Assembly: GCF_004114955.1 (NCBI RefSeq) | Contig: NZ_CP030053.1 | Coordinates: 992,001 to 1,056,000 of the forward strand | Source: Bradyrhizobium guangzhouense | GTDB taxonomy: Bacteria > Pseudomonadota > Alphaproteobacteria > Rhizobiales > Xanthobacteraceae | DNA: 64,000 nucleotides | Direction: 5' to 3' | In this document: in pieces, positions 1 to 8,945 of the stretch | How the letters are laid out: each line of letters begins with the position of its first letter | Position numbering within the stretch: position 1 is the stretch's first letter | Translations under genes and position numbers: made by a program | The notes under the pieces: generated by a model | The model's input: only the letters and a program-made list of their open reading frames with translations | What the model was told of the DNA's origin: nothing | The model's database searches: none

Positions 1-120
1 CTCGACCAACTGCAATTTGTGTTCAGCCACGCGGCGGATGAGATCATTCGTCACGCCAATGTAGAGCGTGCCGCCGATCTTGCTGGCGAGAATGTAGACG
101 TAGTAGGAGCGTGCGCCCAT
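1..120 (-). CDS. GIY-YIG endonuclease-like protein (N-terminal part, cut by window edge)
   Basis: The first 40 codons read MGARSYYVYILASKIGG and then LYIGVTNDLIRRVAEHK, the N-terminal half of a GIY-YIG nuclease domain (YVY and YIG elements 10-15 residues apart, followed by the catalytic-arginine helix). Small stand-alone GIY-YIG proteins of about 90-110 residues are common in Rhizobiales and their role is unknown. The gene runs off the left edge, so the metal-binding Glu and the C-terminus are not visible. The ATG at 118-120 is the natural start because Tyr and Val of the first strand follow within a few residues. Confidence 0.8.
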   Translation of the reverse strand, partial: MGARSYYVYILASKIGGTLYIGVTNDLIRRVAEHKLQLVE

Positions 121-130
121 CTTCCGTCTC

Positions 131-168
131 TGGGATACTGGATCGCCCGGTCAAGCCGGGCGACGACA
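131..168. repeat. Family A palindromic intergenic repeat (half copy)
   Basis: TCGCCCGG (143-150) and CCGGGCGA (156-163) form a short hairpin inside the string actggatcgcccggtcaagc. The same string recurs near 3220-3254 and 4090-4125, so this is one end of a dispersed repeat. It sits between the GIY-YIG gene (minus) and the 3' end of rmuC (minus). Confidence 0.7.
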
Positions 169-208
169 CCGATATTGGAGCAGCAGATTATTGCATCGCG
201 GGCAGAAT

Positions 209-1408
209 CTACTCCCCCGCCTGGAGCTTCCTCGGAAACAGCTCGCCCGCACCGGTCGCTACCAGCCTTGGGCCCTCGGGCGCGTCCGTCTTGCTGAAAT
301 CCAGCTCCTCGATCCTGCCGGCGCGCTTCTCGATCTTGTCGGCGGAGATCAGGATCTGGCGGACGTCCTCGTTGGCGTCGGCAAAGTGCTTCTGCAATTT
401 CAGCACGCGGTCGCGCAGACGGCCCAGATCGTCACCGAGCTTGATCACTTCGGTCTGGATCTGGTCGGCGGCATCGCGCATGCGCGCGTCCTTCATGATC
501 TGCTGCATCACCTGGATGGCGAGCATCAGGAGCGAGGGCGACACCAGCACGACGCGGGCGCGATAGGCCTTCTGGATCACGTCGTCGAAGCCGTCATGGA
601 TCTCGGCGTAGACCGATTCCGACGGCACGAACATCAGCGCCATCTCCTGGGTCTCGCCGGTGACGAGATATTTTTCCGCGATGTCGCTGACATGCTTCAT
701 CACGTCGCCGCGCAGCCGTTGCGTGGCGAGGCGCTTCTCCTCGTCGGTGCGGGCATCGTGCAGCGCGGTCATCGCCTCCAGCGGGAATTTCGCGTCGATG
801 CAGAGCGGGCGCTGGTCGGGCAGGAAGACCACGCAGTCGGGCCGTTTTCCGGTCGAGAGCGTGAACTGGAATTCGTAGGAACCCTTCGGCAGGCCGTCCT
901 GGACGATCGCCTCCATCCGCGCCTGGCCGAAGGCCCCGCGCGACTGCTTGTTGGCGAGCACGTCGCGCAAGGTCGTGACCTGGGTGGTGAGGTCGGTGAG
1001 GTTCTTGTGCGCGCTGTCGATGATGCCGAGGCGCTCGTGCAGCGCGCGCAGGCTCTCCATGGTGTTGCGGGTCGAATGTTCCATGGACTGGCCGACCCGG
1101 TGGGTCACCGAATCCAGCCGCTCGTTGACCGCCCGCGCCATCTCGGCCTGGCGGCCGGCCAGCGTCTGGGTCATGGCATCGACCCGGCCGGAAGCTTCGC
1201 TCTGCGCATGCAGCACCTGGGCGAGGCGCTCTTCCAGCTCGTCGGCCCGGATCGCACTCGCCATCGCGAGTTCCGCGCCGCGCCGCCCCGAGCGCGCGAT
1301 CACGACGGCAATCACGACGAGCAGGATAAGGACGAGGGCGCCGAAGCCGATCAGCGCATCGATTCCGCGCACCGGCCAGTCGCCCAGCATGATAATGATC
1401 TCGTTCAT
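209..1408 (-). CDS. rmuC: DNA recombination protein RmuC homologue
   Basis: This 399-residue protein has an N-terminal membrane anchor (about residues 20-40, LVLILLVVIAVVI), a long charged coiled-coil stretch (about 50-150), and the conserved RmuC nuclease-like domain with LPDQRPLCIDAKFPLE and a C-terminal helical region (LMLAIQVMQQIMKDARM). RmuC proteins limit certain DNA rearrangements; the C-terminal domain is related to PD-(D/E)xK-type folds, and D-A-K in IDAKFPLE fits its motif. The start ATG at 1406-1408 gives the expected membrane anchor. It is transcribed divergently from def. Confidence 0.93.
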   Translation of the reverse strand: MNEIIIMLGDWPVRGIDALIGFGALVLILLVVIAVVIARSGRRGAELAMASAIRADELEERLAQVLHAQSEASGRVDAMTQTLAGRQAEMARAVNERLDSVTHRVGQSMEHSTRNTMESLRALHERLGIIDSAHKNLTDLTTQVTTLRDVLANKQSRGAFGQARMEAIVQDGLPKGSYEFQFTLSTGKRPDCVVFLPDQRPLCIDAKFPLEAMTALHDARTDEEKRLATQRLRGDVMKHVSDIAEKYLVTGETQEMALMFVPSESVYAEIHDGFDDVIQKAYRARVVLVSPSLLMLAIQVMQQIMKDARMRDAADQIQTEVIKLGDDLGRLRDRVLKLQKHFADANEDVRQILISADKIEKRAGRIEELDFSKTDAPEGPRLVATGAGELFPRKLQAGE

Positions 1409-1486
1409 GTTGCCCTTCTAGCCGATTCGCAGGCCTGAGCGAACGAAGAGAGAACGATGGGGCTAACGGCCCCCTCATTTTTATGG

Positions 1487-1525
1487 TTAACGAAAGCTGA
1501 AGTTTTATGGTTAGCAGAACGTTAA
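1487..1525. promoter_or_regulatory. Two tandem CtrA-like boxes between rmuC and def
   Basis: TTAA (1487-1490), seven bases, then TGAA (1498-1501); and TTAG (1511-1514), seven bases, then TTAA (1522-1525). Both approach the alphaproteobacterial CtrA consensus TTAA-N7-TTAA with one mismatch each, and they sit 24 bp apart in a duplicated context (ttttatggtta occurs twice). They lie in the divergent promoter region of rmuC and def. CtrA binding is an inference from the motif alone. Confidence 0.35.
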
Positions 1526-1577
1526 CGCGTTCCCGGCCGCATTGACCCGATGTCGCGCGCGGCTTAAATCGCCCGCC

Positions 1578-2102
1578 ATGGCCCTCAGAGAAATCATCAT
1601 CCTGCCCGACAAGCAGTTGCGTCTGGTCTCCAAGCCGATCGAGAAGGTCACGCCGGAGATCCGCAAGCTTGCCGACGACATGTTCGAAACCATGTACGAC
1701 GCGCCCGGCATTGGCCTCGCAGCGATCCAGATCGCGCAGCCGCTGCGGCTGATCACCATGGACCTCGCCAAGCCCAACCAGGACGGCGAGACCAAGCCGG
1801 AGCCGCGCGTCTTCATCAATCCGGAGATCGTCGCCTCGTCCGAGGAGCTGTCCGTCTACGAGGAAGGCTGCCTTTCGATCCCCGAATATTACGAGGAGGT
1901 CGAACGCCCGGCGAAGGTGCGCGTGCGCTTCACCGATCTCGACGGCAAGGTGCACGAGGAGGATGCCGAAGGCCTCTACGCCACCTGCATCCAGCACGAG
2001 ATCGACCATCTCAACGGCGTGTTGTTCGTCGACTATCTGTCGAAGCTCAAGCGCGACCGCGTCATCAAGAAGTTCGAGAAAGCCGCCAAGCGCGCGGAGT
2101 AA
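1578..2102 (+). CDS. def: Peptide deformylase
   Basis: This 174-residue protein removes the N-formyl group from nascent polypeptides and uses a metal ion (usually iron). All three signature motifs are present: GIGLAAIQ (44-51), EGCLS (96-100, metal ligand Cys98) and HEIDH (140-144, ligands His140 and His144, catalytic Glu141). The length is normal. The ATG at 1578 is preferred over an upstream in-frame ATG because homologues begin [11 protein letters not shown]. It is followed by fmt, its functional partner in formyl-methionine metabolism, with a palindromic repeat between them. Confidence 0.96.
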   Translation: MALREIIILPDKQLRLVSKPIEKVTPEIRKLADDMFETMYDAPGIGLAAIQIAQPLRLITMDLAKPNQDGETKPEPRVFINPEIVASSEELSVYEEGCLSIPEYYEEVERPAKVRVRFTDLDGKVHEEDAEGLYATCIQHEIDHLNGVLFVDYLSKLKRDRVIKKFEKAAKRAE

Positions 2103-2111
2103 GGCCCTCCG

Positions 2112-2190
2112 TCGTTCCGGGGCGATGCGCAGCATCGAACCCGGAACCTCGAGATTCCGGGTTCGGTTGTTCGAGCCGCCCCGGAATGAC
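2112..2190. repeat. Family B palindromic intergenic repeat
   Basis: The block opens with gtcgttccggggcgatgcg and closes with gccgccccggaatgac. Inside, gcatcgaacccggaa...ttccgggttcg forms nested hairpins. Closely similar copies lie at 8850-8931 and 10958-11042. It separates def from fmt, which are on the same strand. Confidence 0.8.
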
Positions 2191-2224
2191 CGTCAGTGGA
2201 TTGCGTCGTTCGCAGGTTTTTCTC

Positions 2225-3148
2225 ATGCCCCTCCGCCTGATCTTCATGGGCACGCCCGATTTCTCCGTGCCGACGCTGCTCGAGCTGGTCGCGCATGGTC
2301 ACGAGATCGTGGCCGTCTACACCCGCGCGCCGAAGCCGGGCGGGCGGCGTGGCCTGCAATTGCAGCCAACGCCGGTTGAAGAGGCCGCGCGAAAACTCGG
2401 CGTGCCCGTGCTGACGCCGAAGACGTTGAAAACGCCGGAAGCGCTGGATGAGTTTCGCGCATTCGATGCCGATGCCGCCGTCGTCGTCGCCTATGGCATG
2501 ATCCTGCCGCAGGCGATCCTCGATGCGCCGAAGCTCGGCTGCTACAATTTGCATGCCTCCCTGCTGCCGCGCTGGCGCGGCGCGGCGCCCATCAACCGCG
2601 CGATCATGGCGGGTGATGCCGAGAGCGGCGTGATGGTGATGAAGATGGATGTCGGCCTGGACACCGGCGACGTCGCCATGGCCGAGCGGCTACCGATCAC
2701 CGACAACATGACCGCGGTCGACCTGCACGATCGCCTCTCCCGCCTCGGCGCCGATTTGATGGTGCGCGCGATGGCCGCGCTCGACCGCGGCGGGCTCCAG
2801 CTCAGGAAGCAGAGCGAGGACGGCGTCACCTACGCGGCCAAGATCGACAAGGCCGAGGCGCGGATCGACTGGAGCAAGCCCGCGCATGCGGTGCTGCGCC
2901 ATATCCACGGCCTGTCGCCGTTCCCCGGCGCCTGGGCCGAGTTCGAGAACGCGCGCGTGAAAATCCTGCGCTGCGAGCTTGCGAGGGGCTCGGGTGCGCC
3001 GGGCGCGGTGCTCGACGAGCAGCTCACCATCGCCTGCGGCGAGGGCGCAATTCGCATCCTCGAGCTTCAGCGCGAGGGCAAGGGCCGAATGCAGGCCGCG
3101 GACTTCCTGCGCGGCGTGCCCGTGAGGGCCGGCGCCAAATTCAACTGA
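2225..3148 (+). CDS. fmt: Methionyl-tRNA formyltransferase
   Basis: This 307-residue enzyme transfers the formyl group of 10-formyl-THF to initiator Met-tRNA. The N-terminal formyltransferase domain opens with [12 protein letters not shown], and the catalytic stretch [17 protein letters not shown] (about residues 107-123) carries the Asn and His, with the Asp in GLDTGDV near 145. The C-terminal OB-like tRNA-binding domain begins near 205 (GLSPFPGAW). The ATG at 2225 is chosen: the frame is open further upstream, but that extension comes from the adjacent palindromic repeat and is not protein-like. Confidence 0.96.
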   Translation: MPLRLIFMGTPDFSVPTLLELVAHGHEIVAVYTRAPKPGGRRGLQLQPTPVEEAARKLGVPVLTPKTLKTPEALDEFRAFDADAAVVVAYGMILPQAILDAPKLGCYNLHASLLPRWRGAAPINRAIMAGDAESGVMVMKMDVGLDTGDVAMAERLPITDNMTAVDLHDRLSRLGADLMVRAMAALDRGGLQLRKQSEDGVTYAAKIDKAEARIDWSKPAHAVLRHIHGLSPFPGAWAEFENARVKILRCELARGSGAPGAVLDEQLTIACGEGAIRILELQREGKGRMQAADFLRGVPVRAGAKFN

Positions 3149-3150
3149 CG

Positions 3151-3254
3151 CTGTCATACCCCGCGAAGGCGGGGTATCCAGTACGCCGAGGCTTCTCGGT
3201 CGAACGGATAGGCTGCGGAGTACTGGATCGCCTGCTCAAGGCGGGCGATGACAG
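3151..3254. repeat. Family A palindromic intergenic repeat (full copy)
   Basis: The left half is a hairpin of ataccccgc / gcggggtat followed by ccagtacgccgag. The right half is gtactggatcgcctgctcaaggcgggcgatgac. Ends of this type (tgtcat...atgacag) are shared with copies at 4018-4125 and 6971-7073. It lies between fmt and truA and contributes an in-frame upstream ATG to truA (3248), which is probably not used. Confidence 0.8.
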
Positions 3255-3268
3255 CGAAACTGGAAAAG

Positions 3269-4006
3269 ATGCCCCGCTACAAGCTCACCATCGAATATGA
3301 CGGCGCGCCGTTCTTCGGCTGGCAGATCCAGGACACGCTGCCTTCGGTGCAGGGCGCGCTGGAAGCGGCGGTGAAGGCGATGACCGGCGTCGATTTGCGC
3401 GTGCATGGGGCCGGCCGCACCGATGCCGGCGTGCACGCGCGCGGCCAGGTGGCGCATGTCGATGTCGAGAAGCAGTTTCCGCCCGGCCGTTTCCGCGACG
3501 GGTTGAACGCGCATCTGCGTCCGCATCCGATCGCGGTGCTCGAGGCCGAAATCGTCCCTGACACGTTCGAGGCACGCTTTTCGGCCATCAAGCGCCACTA
3601 CCGCTACCGCGTCATCAACACCCGCGCCAATCTCGCGCTCGACGTCGGCCACGCCTGGCGCGTGCCGCGCCGGCTCGACAGCGACGCGATGCATGCGGCC
3701 GCCCAGCGCCTGCTCGGCAAGCACGATTTCACGACGTTTCGCGATACCGAGTGCCAGGCGAAATCGCCGGAGAAGACGCTCGACCAGCTCGACGTCACGC
3801 GCGACGGTCGCGAGATCATCATCGTCACCTCGGCGCGTTCGTTCCTGCACAGCCAGGTGCGTTCGATGGTGGGTTCGCTGGTCTGGGTCGGCGAAGGCCG
3901 CTGGACCGCGGACGATCTCTCCGCAGCGCTCGCCGCCCGCAACCGCGCGGCGTGCGGCATCGTCGCGCCGCCGGAGGGGCTGTATCTGATGAAGGTGGAT
4001 TATTGA
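3269..4006 (+). CDS. truA: tRNA pseudouridine(38-40) synthase TruA
   Basis: This 245-residue enzyme isomerises uridines 38-40 in the tRNA anticodon arm. It begins with the typical [19 protein letters not shown], and the catalytic aspartate is in GRTDAGVHA (Asp52). The second half has the conserved [12 protein letters not shown] substrate-binding stretch. The ATG at 3269 is preferred over the ATG at 3248, which lies inside a palindromic repeat. It converges with dapE. Confidence 0.96.
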   Translation: MPRYKLTIEYDGAPFFGWQIQDTLPSVQGALEAAVKAMTGVDLRVHGAGRTDAGVHARGQVAHVDVEKQFPPGRFRDGLNAHLRPHPIAVLEAEIVPDTFEARFSAIKRHYRYRVINTRANLALDVGHAWRVPRRLDSDAMHAAAQRLLGKHDFTTFRDTECQAKSPEKTLDQLDVTRDGREIIIVTSARSFLHSQVRSMVGSLVWVGEGRWTADDLSAALAARNRAACGIVAPPEGLYLMKVDY

Positions 4007-4017
4007 GGCGCTCGCCG

Positions 4018-4125
4018 CTGTCATGCCCGGCTTGACCGGGGCATCCAGTACGCTGAGGCCTCTCGATTCCATCACTGCCGTCTCGGAGTACTGGATCGCC
4101 CGATCAAGTCGGGCGATGACAGCGG
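4018..4125. repeat. Family A palindromic intergenic repeat (full copy) between convergent genes
   Basis: It starts gctgtcatgcccggcttgac and ends with gatcgcccgatcaagtcggg and cgatgacagc. The two hairpins face each other around a less conserved middle. It lies between the 3' ends of truA (plus) and dapE (minus), where the hairpins could also end transcription from both sides. Confidence 0.8.
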
Positions 4126-4148
4126 AGCAAGAGCGAGGCGACAACGAG

Positions 4149-5315
4149 CTACCCAAAATACCGCGTCAGTATCCCGCGATAGACCTGCGTCAGCTTCTCC
4201 AGATCCACCACCGGCACGCGCTCATTCACCTGGTGCATGGTCTGGCCGACCAGTCCGAACTCGATCACCGGGCAATAGCTCGAGATGAAGCGCGCGTCCG
4301 ACGTGCCGCCTGATGTCGACAGCTCCGGCTTGCGGCCCGTCACTTCCTCGATGGCGGAGACGGCGAGATCGGTGAACGGACCGGGCTTGGTGACGAACAC
4401 GTTGGAGTTCGACGGCTCCCAGACGATGCGGGCCTTGATGCGGTTGCCACAGGCTTTGGCGAGACGCGTCTCGACCAGTTCGCGCAAGGATGCCTGTGTA
4501 TGATTGTCGTTGTAGCGGATGTTGAACCGGGCGCGGGCCTCGCCGGGGATGACGTTGAAAGCCTTGTTGCCGACGTCGACCGAGACGAATTCGAGATTGG
4601 AGGCCTGGAACTGCGCGCTGCCATGGTCGAGCGGCTCGTCCGAGATCGCAACGATCAGGCGCGAGATGTCAGGTACCGGATTGGAGGCGCGGTGCGGATA
4701 GGCGACATGGCCCTGCACGCCGTCGACGACGAGCGTGCCGGACTGCGAGCCCCGGCGCCCGACCTTGATGGTGTCGCCGAGCGTCTCGACATTGGAGGGC
4801 TCGCCCAGCACGCAATGATCGAATTTCTCGCCGCGCTCGGCGGCCCATTTCAACAGCTTGATGGTGCCGTTGATGGAGACGTCTTCCTCGTCGCCGGTGA
4901 TCAGGAACGAGATCGACCCTTTACCATCCGTACGCGCCTTGCCGCCGTTCGCGGCGAGATGCTCCAGCACGGCTGCGACCGAGCAGGCGATGCCGCCCTT
5001 CATGTCGACCGCGCCGCGGCCGTGCAGGAAACCGTCCTTGACCTCGCCGGAGAACGCGCCGACGCTCCAGGCGCTCTCGTCGCCTGCTGGCACCACGTCG
5101 GTGTGGCCGGCGAAGGTAATGTGCGGGCCTTCGGTGCCGATCCGCGCATAGAGATTGTCGACGTCGGCGGTGCCGTCCTCGCTGAAGGTCACGCGGTGGC
5201 AGGTGAAACCGGCTGCATCAAGCGCTTTCTCGAGCACGCCGAGCGCGCCGGCGTCTTCAGGAGTGACTGAGGGGCAGCGGATGAGGTCGCGGGCAATGGA
5301 GAGAGCATCGGTCAT
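4149..5315 (-). CDS. dapE: Succinyl-diaminopimelate desuccinylase
   Basis: This 388-residue M20-family zinc hydrolase makes LL-diaminopimelate in the succinylase branch of lysine and peptidoglycan-precursor synthesis. Visible metal-site motifs are [11 protein letters not shown] (His near 70), [10 protein letters not shown] (bridging Asp near 103) and [11 protein letters not shown] (catalytic and ligand Glu near 137-138). A C-terminal His follows in [10 protein letters not shown]. The ATG at 5313-5315 overlaps the stop of the upstream DUF805 gene as ATGA, showing translational coupling. dapD lies two genes upstream, so both DAP enzymes are in one transcription unit. Confidence 0.96.
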   Translation of the reverse strand: MTDALSIARDLIRCPSVTPEDAGALGVLEKALDAAGFTCHRVTFSEDGTADVDNLYARIGTEGPHITFAGHTDVVPAGDESAWSVGAFSGEVKDGFLHGRGAVDMKGGIACSVAAVLEHLAANGGKARTDGKGSISFLITGDEEDVSINGTIKLLKWAAERGEKFDHCVLGEPSNVETLGDTIKVGRRGSQSGTLVVDGVQGHVAYPHRASNPVPDISRLIVAISDEPLDHGSAQFQASNLEFVSVDVGNKAFNVIPGEARARFNIRYNDNHTQASLRELVETRLAKACGNRIKARIVWEPSNSNVFVTKPGPFTDLAVSAIEEVTGRKPELSTSGGTSDARFISSYCPVIEFGLVGQTMHQVNERVPVVDLEKLTQVYRGILTRYFG

Positions 5316-5905
5316 GCCTCCGGCTTAACACGCCATCGCGGCGGCGGGCCAGCCTTCTGCGGGGACATTTCGAGCTCCCCCTGCTGATCCCAACCCGGCT
5401 TACCTGCAGGCGAGACGTAGAGCGGATCGGCGCCGAAGCGGTTGGTCTTTCTCGAGCCGCGGAAGAACAGCAGTTCAATCCCGCCCCAGGTCGCGAGCAC
5501 GAACGAGATCAGGGCCAGCATGAAGCCGAGGTAGTCGTTGCCGATCCGGTCCATGAACTGGTTGATGAGCCCGGGGAGGACGAAAAAGGGCAGCGCCCAC
5601 CAGGCGCTCTTGTCGCGGTCATGCAACCGCTTGACGGACGTTGCGGCGAACACCCATGCGAACAGAGGTGTGCCGATCAGCTTGGCCAGGGCCAGCGGAA
5701 GGTCGGCGCGCGACAGCGTGCGATAGGTGTCCGGATCGACGGCCTTGAAGATGTCGTTGACCGAAAAACCGAACGAGCGGGCGCCGAGCGCCACCACGAT
5801 CGCGGCCATGAAGATCATCCAGCAAACGATGATGAGCCCGGCCAGCCAATATTTGGCGCGGTTGATGCGGCCGTCGAAGCCGAAGAGATACCAGGTCCAG
5901 TCCAT
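5312..5905 (-). CDS. DUF805 membrane protein
   Basis: The N-terminus [20 protein letters not shown] is the DUF805 signature (aromatic-rich start, then FxGRxxRxxYW). It has about four predicted membrane segments (about 24-45, 85-110, 125-140 and 148-170) and the conserved [15 protein letters not shown] loop. The 197 residues include a polar C-terminal tail (about 172-197) extending past the usual domain. The molecular function of the family is unknown. Position between dapD and dapE is a conserved Rhizobiales arrangement, and the ATGA overlap with dapE shows co-translation. Confidence 0.88.
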   Translation of the reverse strand: MDWTWYLFGFDGRINRAKYWLAGLIIVCWMIFMAAIVVALGARSFGFSVNDIFKAVDPDTYRTLSRADLPLALAKLIGTPLFAWVFAATSVKRLHDRDKSAWWALPFFVLPGLINQFMDRIGNDYLGFMLALISFVLATWGGIELLFFRGSRKTNRFGADPLYVSPAGKPGWDQQGELEMSPQKAGPPPRWRVKPEA

Positions 5906-6042
5906 GCGAAAGGCTCCGGGCGGTGATGCCGTCCAGAGATTGGTCGCGATGGAGGGGGAGGGGGTTCGATGAGGCTATCCGTCCCGTCACTCCCGCGCGA
6001 AGACTTCGCCGTTGCGCGGGAAGTGACGGTGAGGGATCGAGC

Positions 6043-6888
6043 TCAATCCCGCAGCAGCTCGTTGATGCTGGTCTTCGACCGCGTGCGCTCGTCGACGCGC
6101 TTGACGATCACGGCGCAGGCAGTGCTGGGACCGATCTGGCCGTTCTTCATCGGCTTGCCGGGCAGGGCGCCGGGCACCACGACCGAATACTCCGGCACCT
6201 CGCCCATGAAGATCTCGCCGGTCTCGCGATCGACGATCTTGGTGGAGGCGCCCAGGAACACGCCCATCGACAACACCGCGCCCTTACGCACGATCACGCC
6301 CTCGGCGACCTCGCTGCGCGCGCCGATGAAGCAATCGTCCTCGATGATCACGGGCTCGGCCTGCAGCGGCTCGAGCACGCCGCCGATGCCGGCGCCGCCG
6401 GAGATGTGCACGCGCTTGCCGATCTGCGCGCAGGAGCCGACGGTGGCCCAGGTGTCGACCATGGTGCTCTCATCGACGTAAGCGCCGAGATTGACGAAGG
6501 ACGGCATCAGCACGACGTTCTTGGCGATGAAGGCCGAGCGGCGGACGACGGCGCCCGGCACCGCGCGAAAACCGGCATCGCGAAAACGGTTCGGGCCCCA
6601 GCCTTCGAATTTCGAGGGCACCTTGTCCCACCAATTGGCCTGGCCCGGGCCGCCGGGAATGACGTCCATGTCGTTGAGGCGGAAGGACAGCAGCACGGCC
6701 TTCTTCAGCCACTGGTTGACCTTCCACTTGCCATCGGCCCCGCGCTCGGCAACGCGCGCCTCGCCCTTGTCCAGGGTTTCCAGTGCCTGGTTCACGGCGT
6801 CGCGGACTTCACCCTTGGTCGAGGTCGAGATGCCGTCACGCGCCTCGAAGGCGCTGTTGATGGTGGATTCCAGGGCGGACAGGGACAT
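6043..6888 (-). CDS. dapD: Tetrahydrodipicolinate N-succinyltransferase
   Basis: This 281-residue enzyme transfers succinyl from succinyl-CoA to tetrahydrodipicolinate in lysine and DAP synthesis. The N-terminal helical part contains [15 protein letters not shown]. The left-handed beta-helix follows from about residue 130, with hexapeptide-type repeats such as [20 protein letters not shown] and [17 protein letters not shown]. Length matches the family. A gaggaaat ribosome site precedes the ATG. It is two genes upstream of dapE. Confidence 0.96.
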   Translation of the reverse strand: MSLSALESTINSAFEARDGISTSTKGEVRDAVNQALETLDKGEARVAERGADGKWKVNQWLKKAVLLSFRLNDMDVIPGGPGQANWWDKVPSKFEGWGPNRFRDAGFRAVPGAVVRRSAFIAKNVVLMPSFVNLGAYVDESTMVDTWATVGSCAQIGKRVHISGGAGIGGVLEPLQAEPVIIEDDCFIGARSEVAEGVIVRKGAVLSMGVFLGASTKIVDRETGEIFMGEVPEYSVVVPGALPGKPMKNGQIGPSTACAVIVKRVDERTRSKTSINELLRD

Positions 6889-6970
6889 CGGGATTTCCTC
6901 TTGGGACGGGGAATTTTGACGGATTGGGGCGCTTTTTCGGGATTTGGGCCAGGAGAGTCAAGCTTGGTTC

Positions 6971-7073
6971 GCTGTCATCACCCGCGAAAGCGGGTGGTCC
7001 AGTACGCCGCGGCCGTCGTGATGAATCGAGATGGCGGTGATGACTGGATACCCCGCCTTCGCGGGGTATAACG
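6971..7073. repeat. Family A palindromic intergenic repeat (full copy)
   Basis: The left hairpin is catcacccgc / gcgggtg and the right hairpin ataccccgcc / ggcggggtat-type (ccccgccttcgcggggta). The centre shares ccagtacgccg with the copy at 3151-3254. It fills the gap between the HAD nucleotidase stop and the dapD promoter region. Confidence 0.75.
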
Positions 7074-7074
7074 G

Positions 7075-7770
7075 CTACTTTGGGTGGGGCAGCTTGCGCA
7101 AAAACCCCGCCAGGTCATCCGTGACGTGGTCGACATGGGCCGCATCGCGGCCCTCCAGTTCCCAATCCTCGCGCACAACGTCCTTAGTGCCGTCAGGCAC
7201 CACCAGCACCGTGGTCATGCCGAGCTGGTGCGGGACGGTGAGGTTGCGGGCGAGGTCCTCGAACATGGCCGATCTGGTCGGATCGACCGCGTGCAGATCG
7301 AGGAATTTCTGGTAGGTCTGCGCCGCGGGCTTGGGCTCGAACTCGGCGGCGATGATGTCGAACACGCCGTCGAAATGCGTGACGAGGCCGAGCCGCGCCA
7401 GCACCGCATCGACATGGTCGACCGAGCCGTTGGTCAGAATCAGTTTTCGCCCCGACAGCCTTGCGATCGCCGCGCCGAGCGCCGGATTCGGCTCCAGCGG
7501 TGAGTGGTCGATCTTGTGCACGTAAGCGAGATAATCGTCGGCGCGCACGCCGTGCAGGGTCATCATGCCGCGCATGGTGGTGCCGAAGCGCCGGTAATAA
7601 TCCTTCTGGATGCTGCGCGCTTCCTGCGGGCCGACATTCAGCCAGTTGCAGACGAACTCGCCGATTCTAGCGTCGACCTGCTGCCACAGATTGACGTGAT
7701 GCGGGTAGAGCGTGTTGTCGAGGTCGAACACCCAGGTATCGACGTGGGAGAAGGCGCGGGGTTGGGTCAT
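7075..7770 (-). CDS. HAD-family pyrimidine 5'-nucleotidase
   Basis: This 231-residue HAD phosphatase has motif I VFDLDNTLY (nucleophile Asp), motif II as LILTNGS, and motif III/IV around FEPKPA and AMFEDLARN. It resembles the SSM1/Sdt1 type (pyrimidine 5'-nucleotidase, PPM-like cap of helices with YYRRFGTTMRGM). Proteins of this type dephosphorylate UMP/CMP or related pyrimidine nucleotides; the exact substrate cannot be told from sequence. The ATG at 7768-7770 is chosen because an upstream in-frame start adds 14 residues with no similarity pattern. It lies just upstream of dapD, as in many Rhizobiales. Confidence 0.85.
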   Translation of the reverse strand: MTQPRAFSHVDTWVFDLDNTLYPHHVNLWQQVDARIGEFVCNWLNVGPQEARSIQKDYYRRFGTTMRGMMTLHGVRADDYLAYVHKIDHSPLEPNPALGAAIARLSGRKLILTNGSVDHVDAVLARLGLVTHFDGVFDIIAAEFEPKPAAQTYQKFLDLHAVDPTRSAMFEDLARNLTVPHQLGMTTVLVVPDGTKDVVREDWELEGRDAAHVDHVTDDLAGFLRKLPHPK

Positions 7771-7821
7771 TGCAGCTCTCTCAACTCGTCGTGCTGGCGA
7801 AAGCGGAGACATTACATTCCA

Positions 7822-8856
7822 TCACGGCACCGCAAACCGCAGCGTCTTGCCGCCACTGCTCATATCGACCGCGCCGAATCCCGTCGTCGCAAATCCGCGT
7901 GCGCCGCAATCGGTCTGCTCAACGGTTTCGAACTTGGTCTCGCGGGTGCATAGCTGCTTGTCGCCGCCCCAGTTCAGCGGCTTGTCCTTCAGCTTGATGG
8001 CGCGGTTGTCGCTATCGACCGCTTCCGCGAAGCTGAAGATCTGCTTGGGCTGCCCTGATACGTCGGGGTGCAGGCAGGTCTTGGGATCGATGCGGTACCA
8101 GCCGCGGCTGGTCACGGACTTGCCGTCATCGGTCGCGACCGCTGCCATCACCTTGTGCGGCGTGTCGTTGCACCAGGTGAGGCCACTGGTGGACGGCGTT
8201 TGCGCCGCATCGACCATGGTCTTGAAGAAGTTTGGCGAGGAGACCACGTCCGGCGACAGCCCGCGGCTCTTCAGGAACGCAGCGAGCGCGGCCTGCGTCT
8301 TCGGCCCGTCGACGCCGTCGATCGCGCCGATGTCGTAGCCTGCGATCACCAGGAGGCGCTGGATGCCGGCAAGCCGCGCCTGCTCGTCGTCATATTCGGA
8401 ATCCTCGGCGAGATAGGCGACGAGATTGCCATCGTCGGCCTGCGTTGGCGTCACTTGCGTGAACGCCGCCTGCGTCTGGCCGGCACGGCATTGCCGCGCA
8501 GCGGCGATGACGAAATTGTCCTGCGCCACGCACAGCATGTCGTTGCCGTTCTGCGGGATCGGCGAGGCGCCATAGACGCCGAGCGCGCGGGCGTTGAGCA
8601 GGATGCGGTCGGCGGTGAGCGTGCCCTGCACCACCACGCGGCAGGTGGCGGGATCGATCCTGAACCAGCCGCGCGTCGCGGTCGCCGCCTTGTCGTCAAT
8701 GCCGATCGCGGCCTCGACCACATAGGACATCCGGTTGCAGATCTTGAGGTCCGCAAAGGCCGGCGCGGAGGAGAAGAACAACGAGACGGCAGCCGCCGGC
8801 AGCGTCATCAGGAAGCGGGTGAACGGGGAGCGCTGGCGCAGCGTCAGTCCCGTCAT
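7822..8856 (-). CDS. Exported protein with two DUF1036 domains around a peptidoglycan-binding-like domain
   Basis: With the start at 8856 the product is 344 residues: signal peptide (arginines, then AAAVSLFFSSAPAFA, cleavage about residue 35), a first DUF1036 domain (LKICNRMSYVVEAAIG, GWFRIDPATC), a middle domain like PG_binding_1 (IQRLLVIAGYDIGAIDGVDG), and a second DUF1036 domain (LTWCNDTPHKVMAAV, GWYRIDPKTC). Function unknown; a periplasmic or wall-associated role fits the exported, duplicated architecture. The ATG at 8854-8856 lies in the last bases of a palindromic repeat; the alternative ATG at 8806-8808 would remove all positive charge from the signal peptide. Confidence 0.8.
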   Translation of the reverse strand: MTGLTLRQRSPFTRFLMTLPAAAVSLFFSSAPAFADLKICNRMSYVVEAAIGIDDKAATATRGWFRIDPATCRVVVQGTLTADRILLNARALGVYGASPIPQNGNDMLCVAQDNFVIAAARQCRAGQTQAAFTQVTPTQADDGNLVAYLAEDSEYDDEQARLAGIQRLLVIAGYDIGAIDGVDGPKTQAALAAFLKSRGLSPDVVSSPNFFKTMVDAAQTPSTSGLTWCNDTPHKVMAAVATDDGKSVTSRGWYRIDPKTCLHPDVSGQPKQIFSFAEAVDSDNRAIKLKDKPLNWGGDKQLCTRETKFETVEQTDCGARGFATTGFGAVDMSSGGKTLRFAVP

Positions 8857-8931
8857 TCCGGGGCGATGCGAAGCATCGAACCCGGAATCTCGAGATTCCG
8901 GGTTCGCCGTTCGGGCGCCCCGGAATGACTG
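8850..8931. repeat. Family B palindromic intergenic repeat
   Basis: It runs from cgtcattccggggcgatgcg to gggcgccccggaatgact, with inner hairpins aacccggaatctcgagattc and cgggtt. It is nearly identical to 10958-11042. It lies between argB and the DUF1036 gene (both minus) and appears to provide the start codon of the latter. Confidence 0.85.
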
Positions 8932-8945
8932 CTCCAATTCGTTCC

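Noticed and set aside
191..1438. Long open frame (415 codons) on the plus strand across rmuC
   Set aside because: It is the antisense shadow of rmuC in GC-rich DNA, with arginine/histidine-rich composition and no domain pattern.
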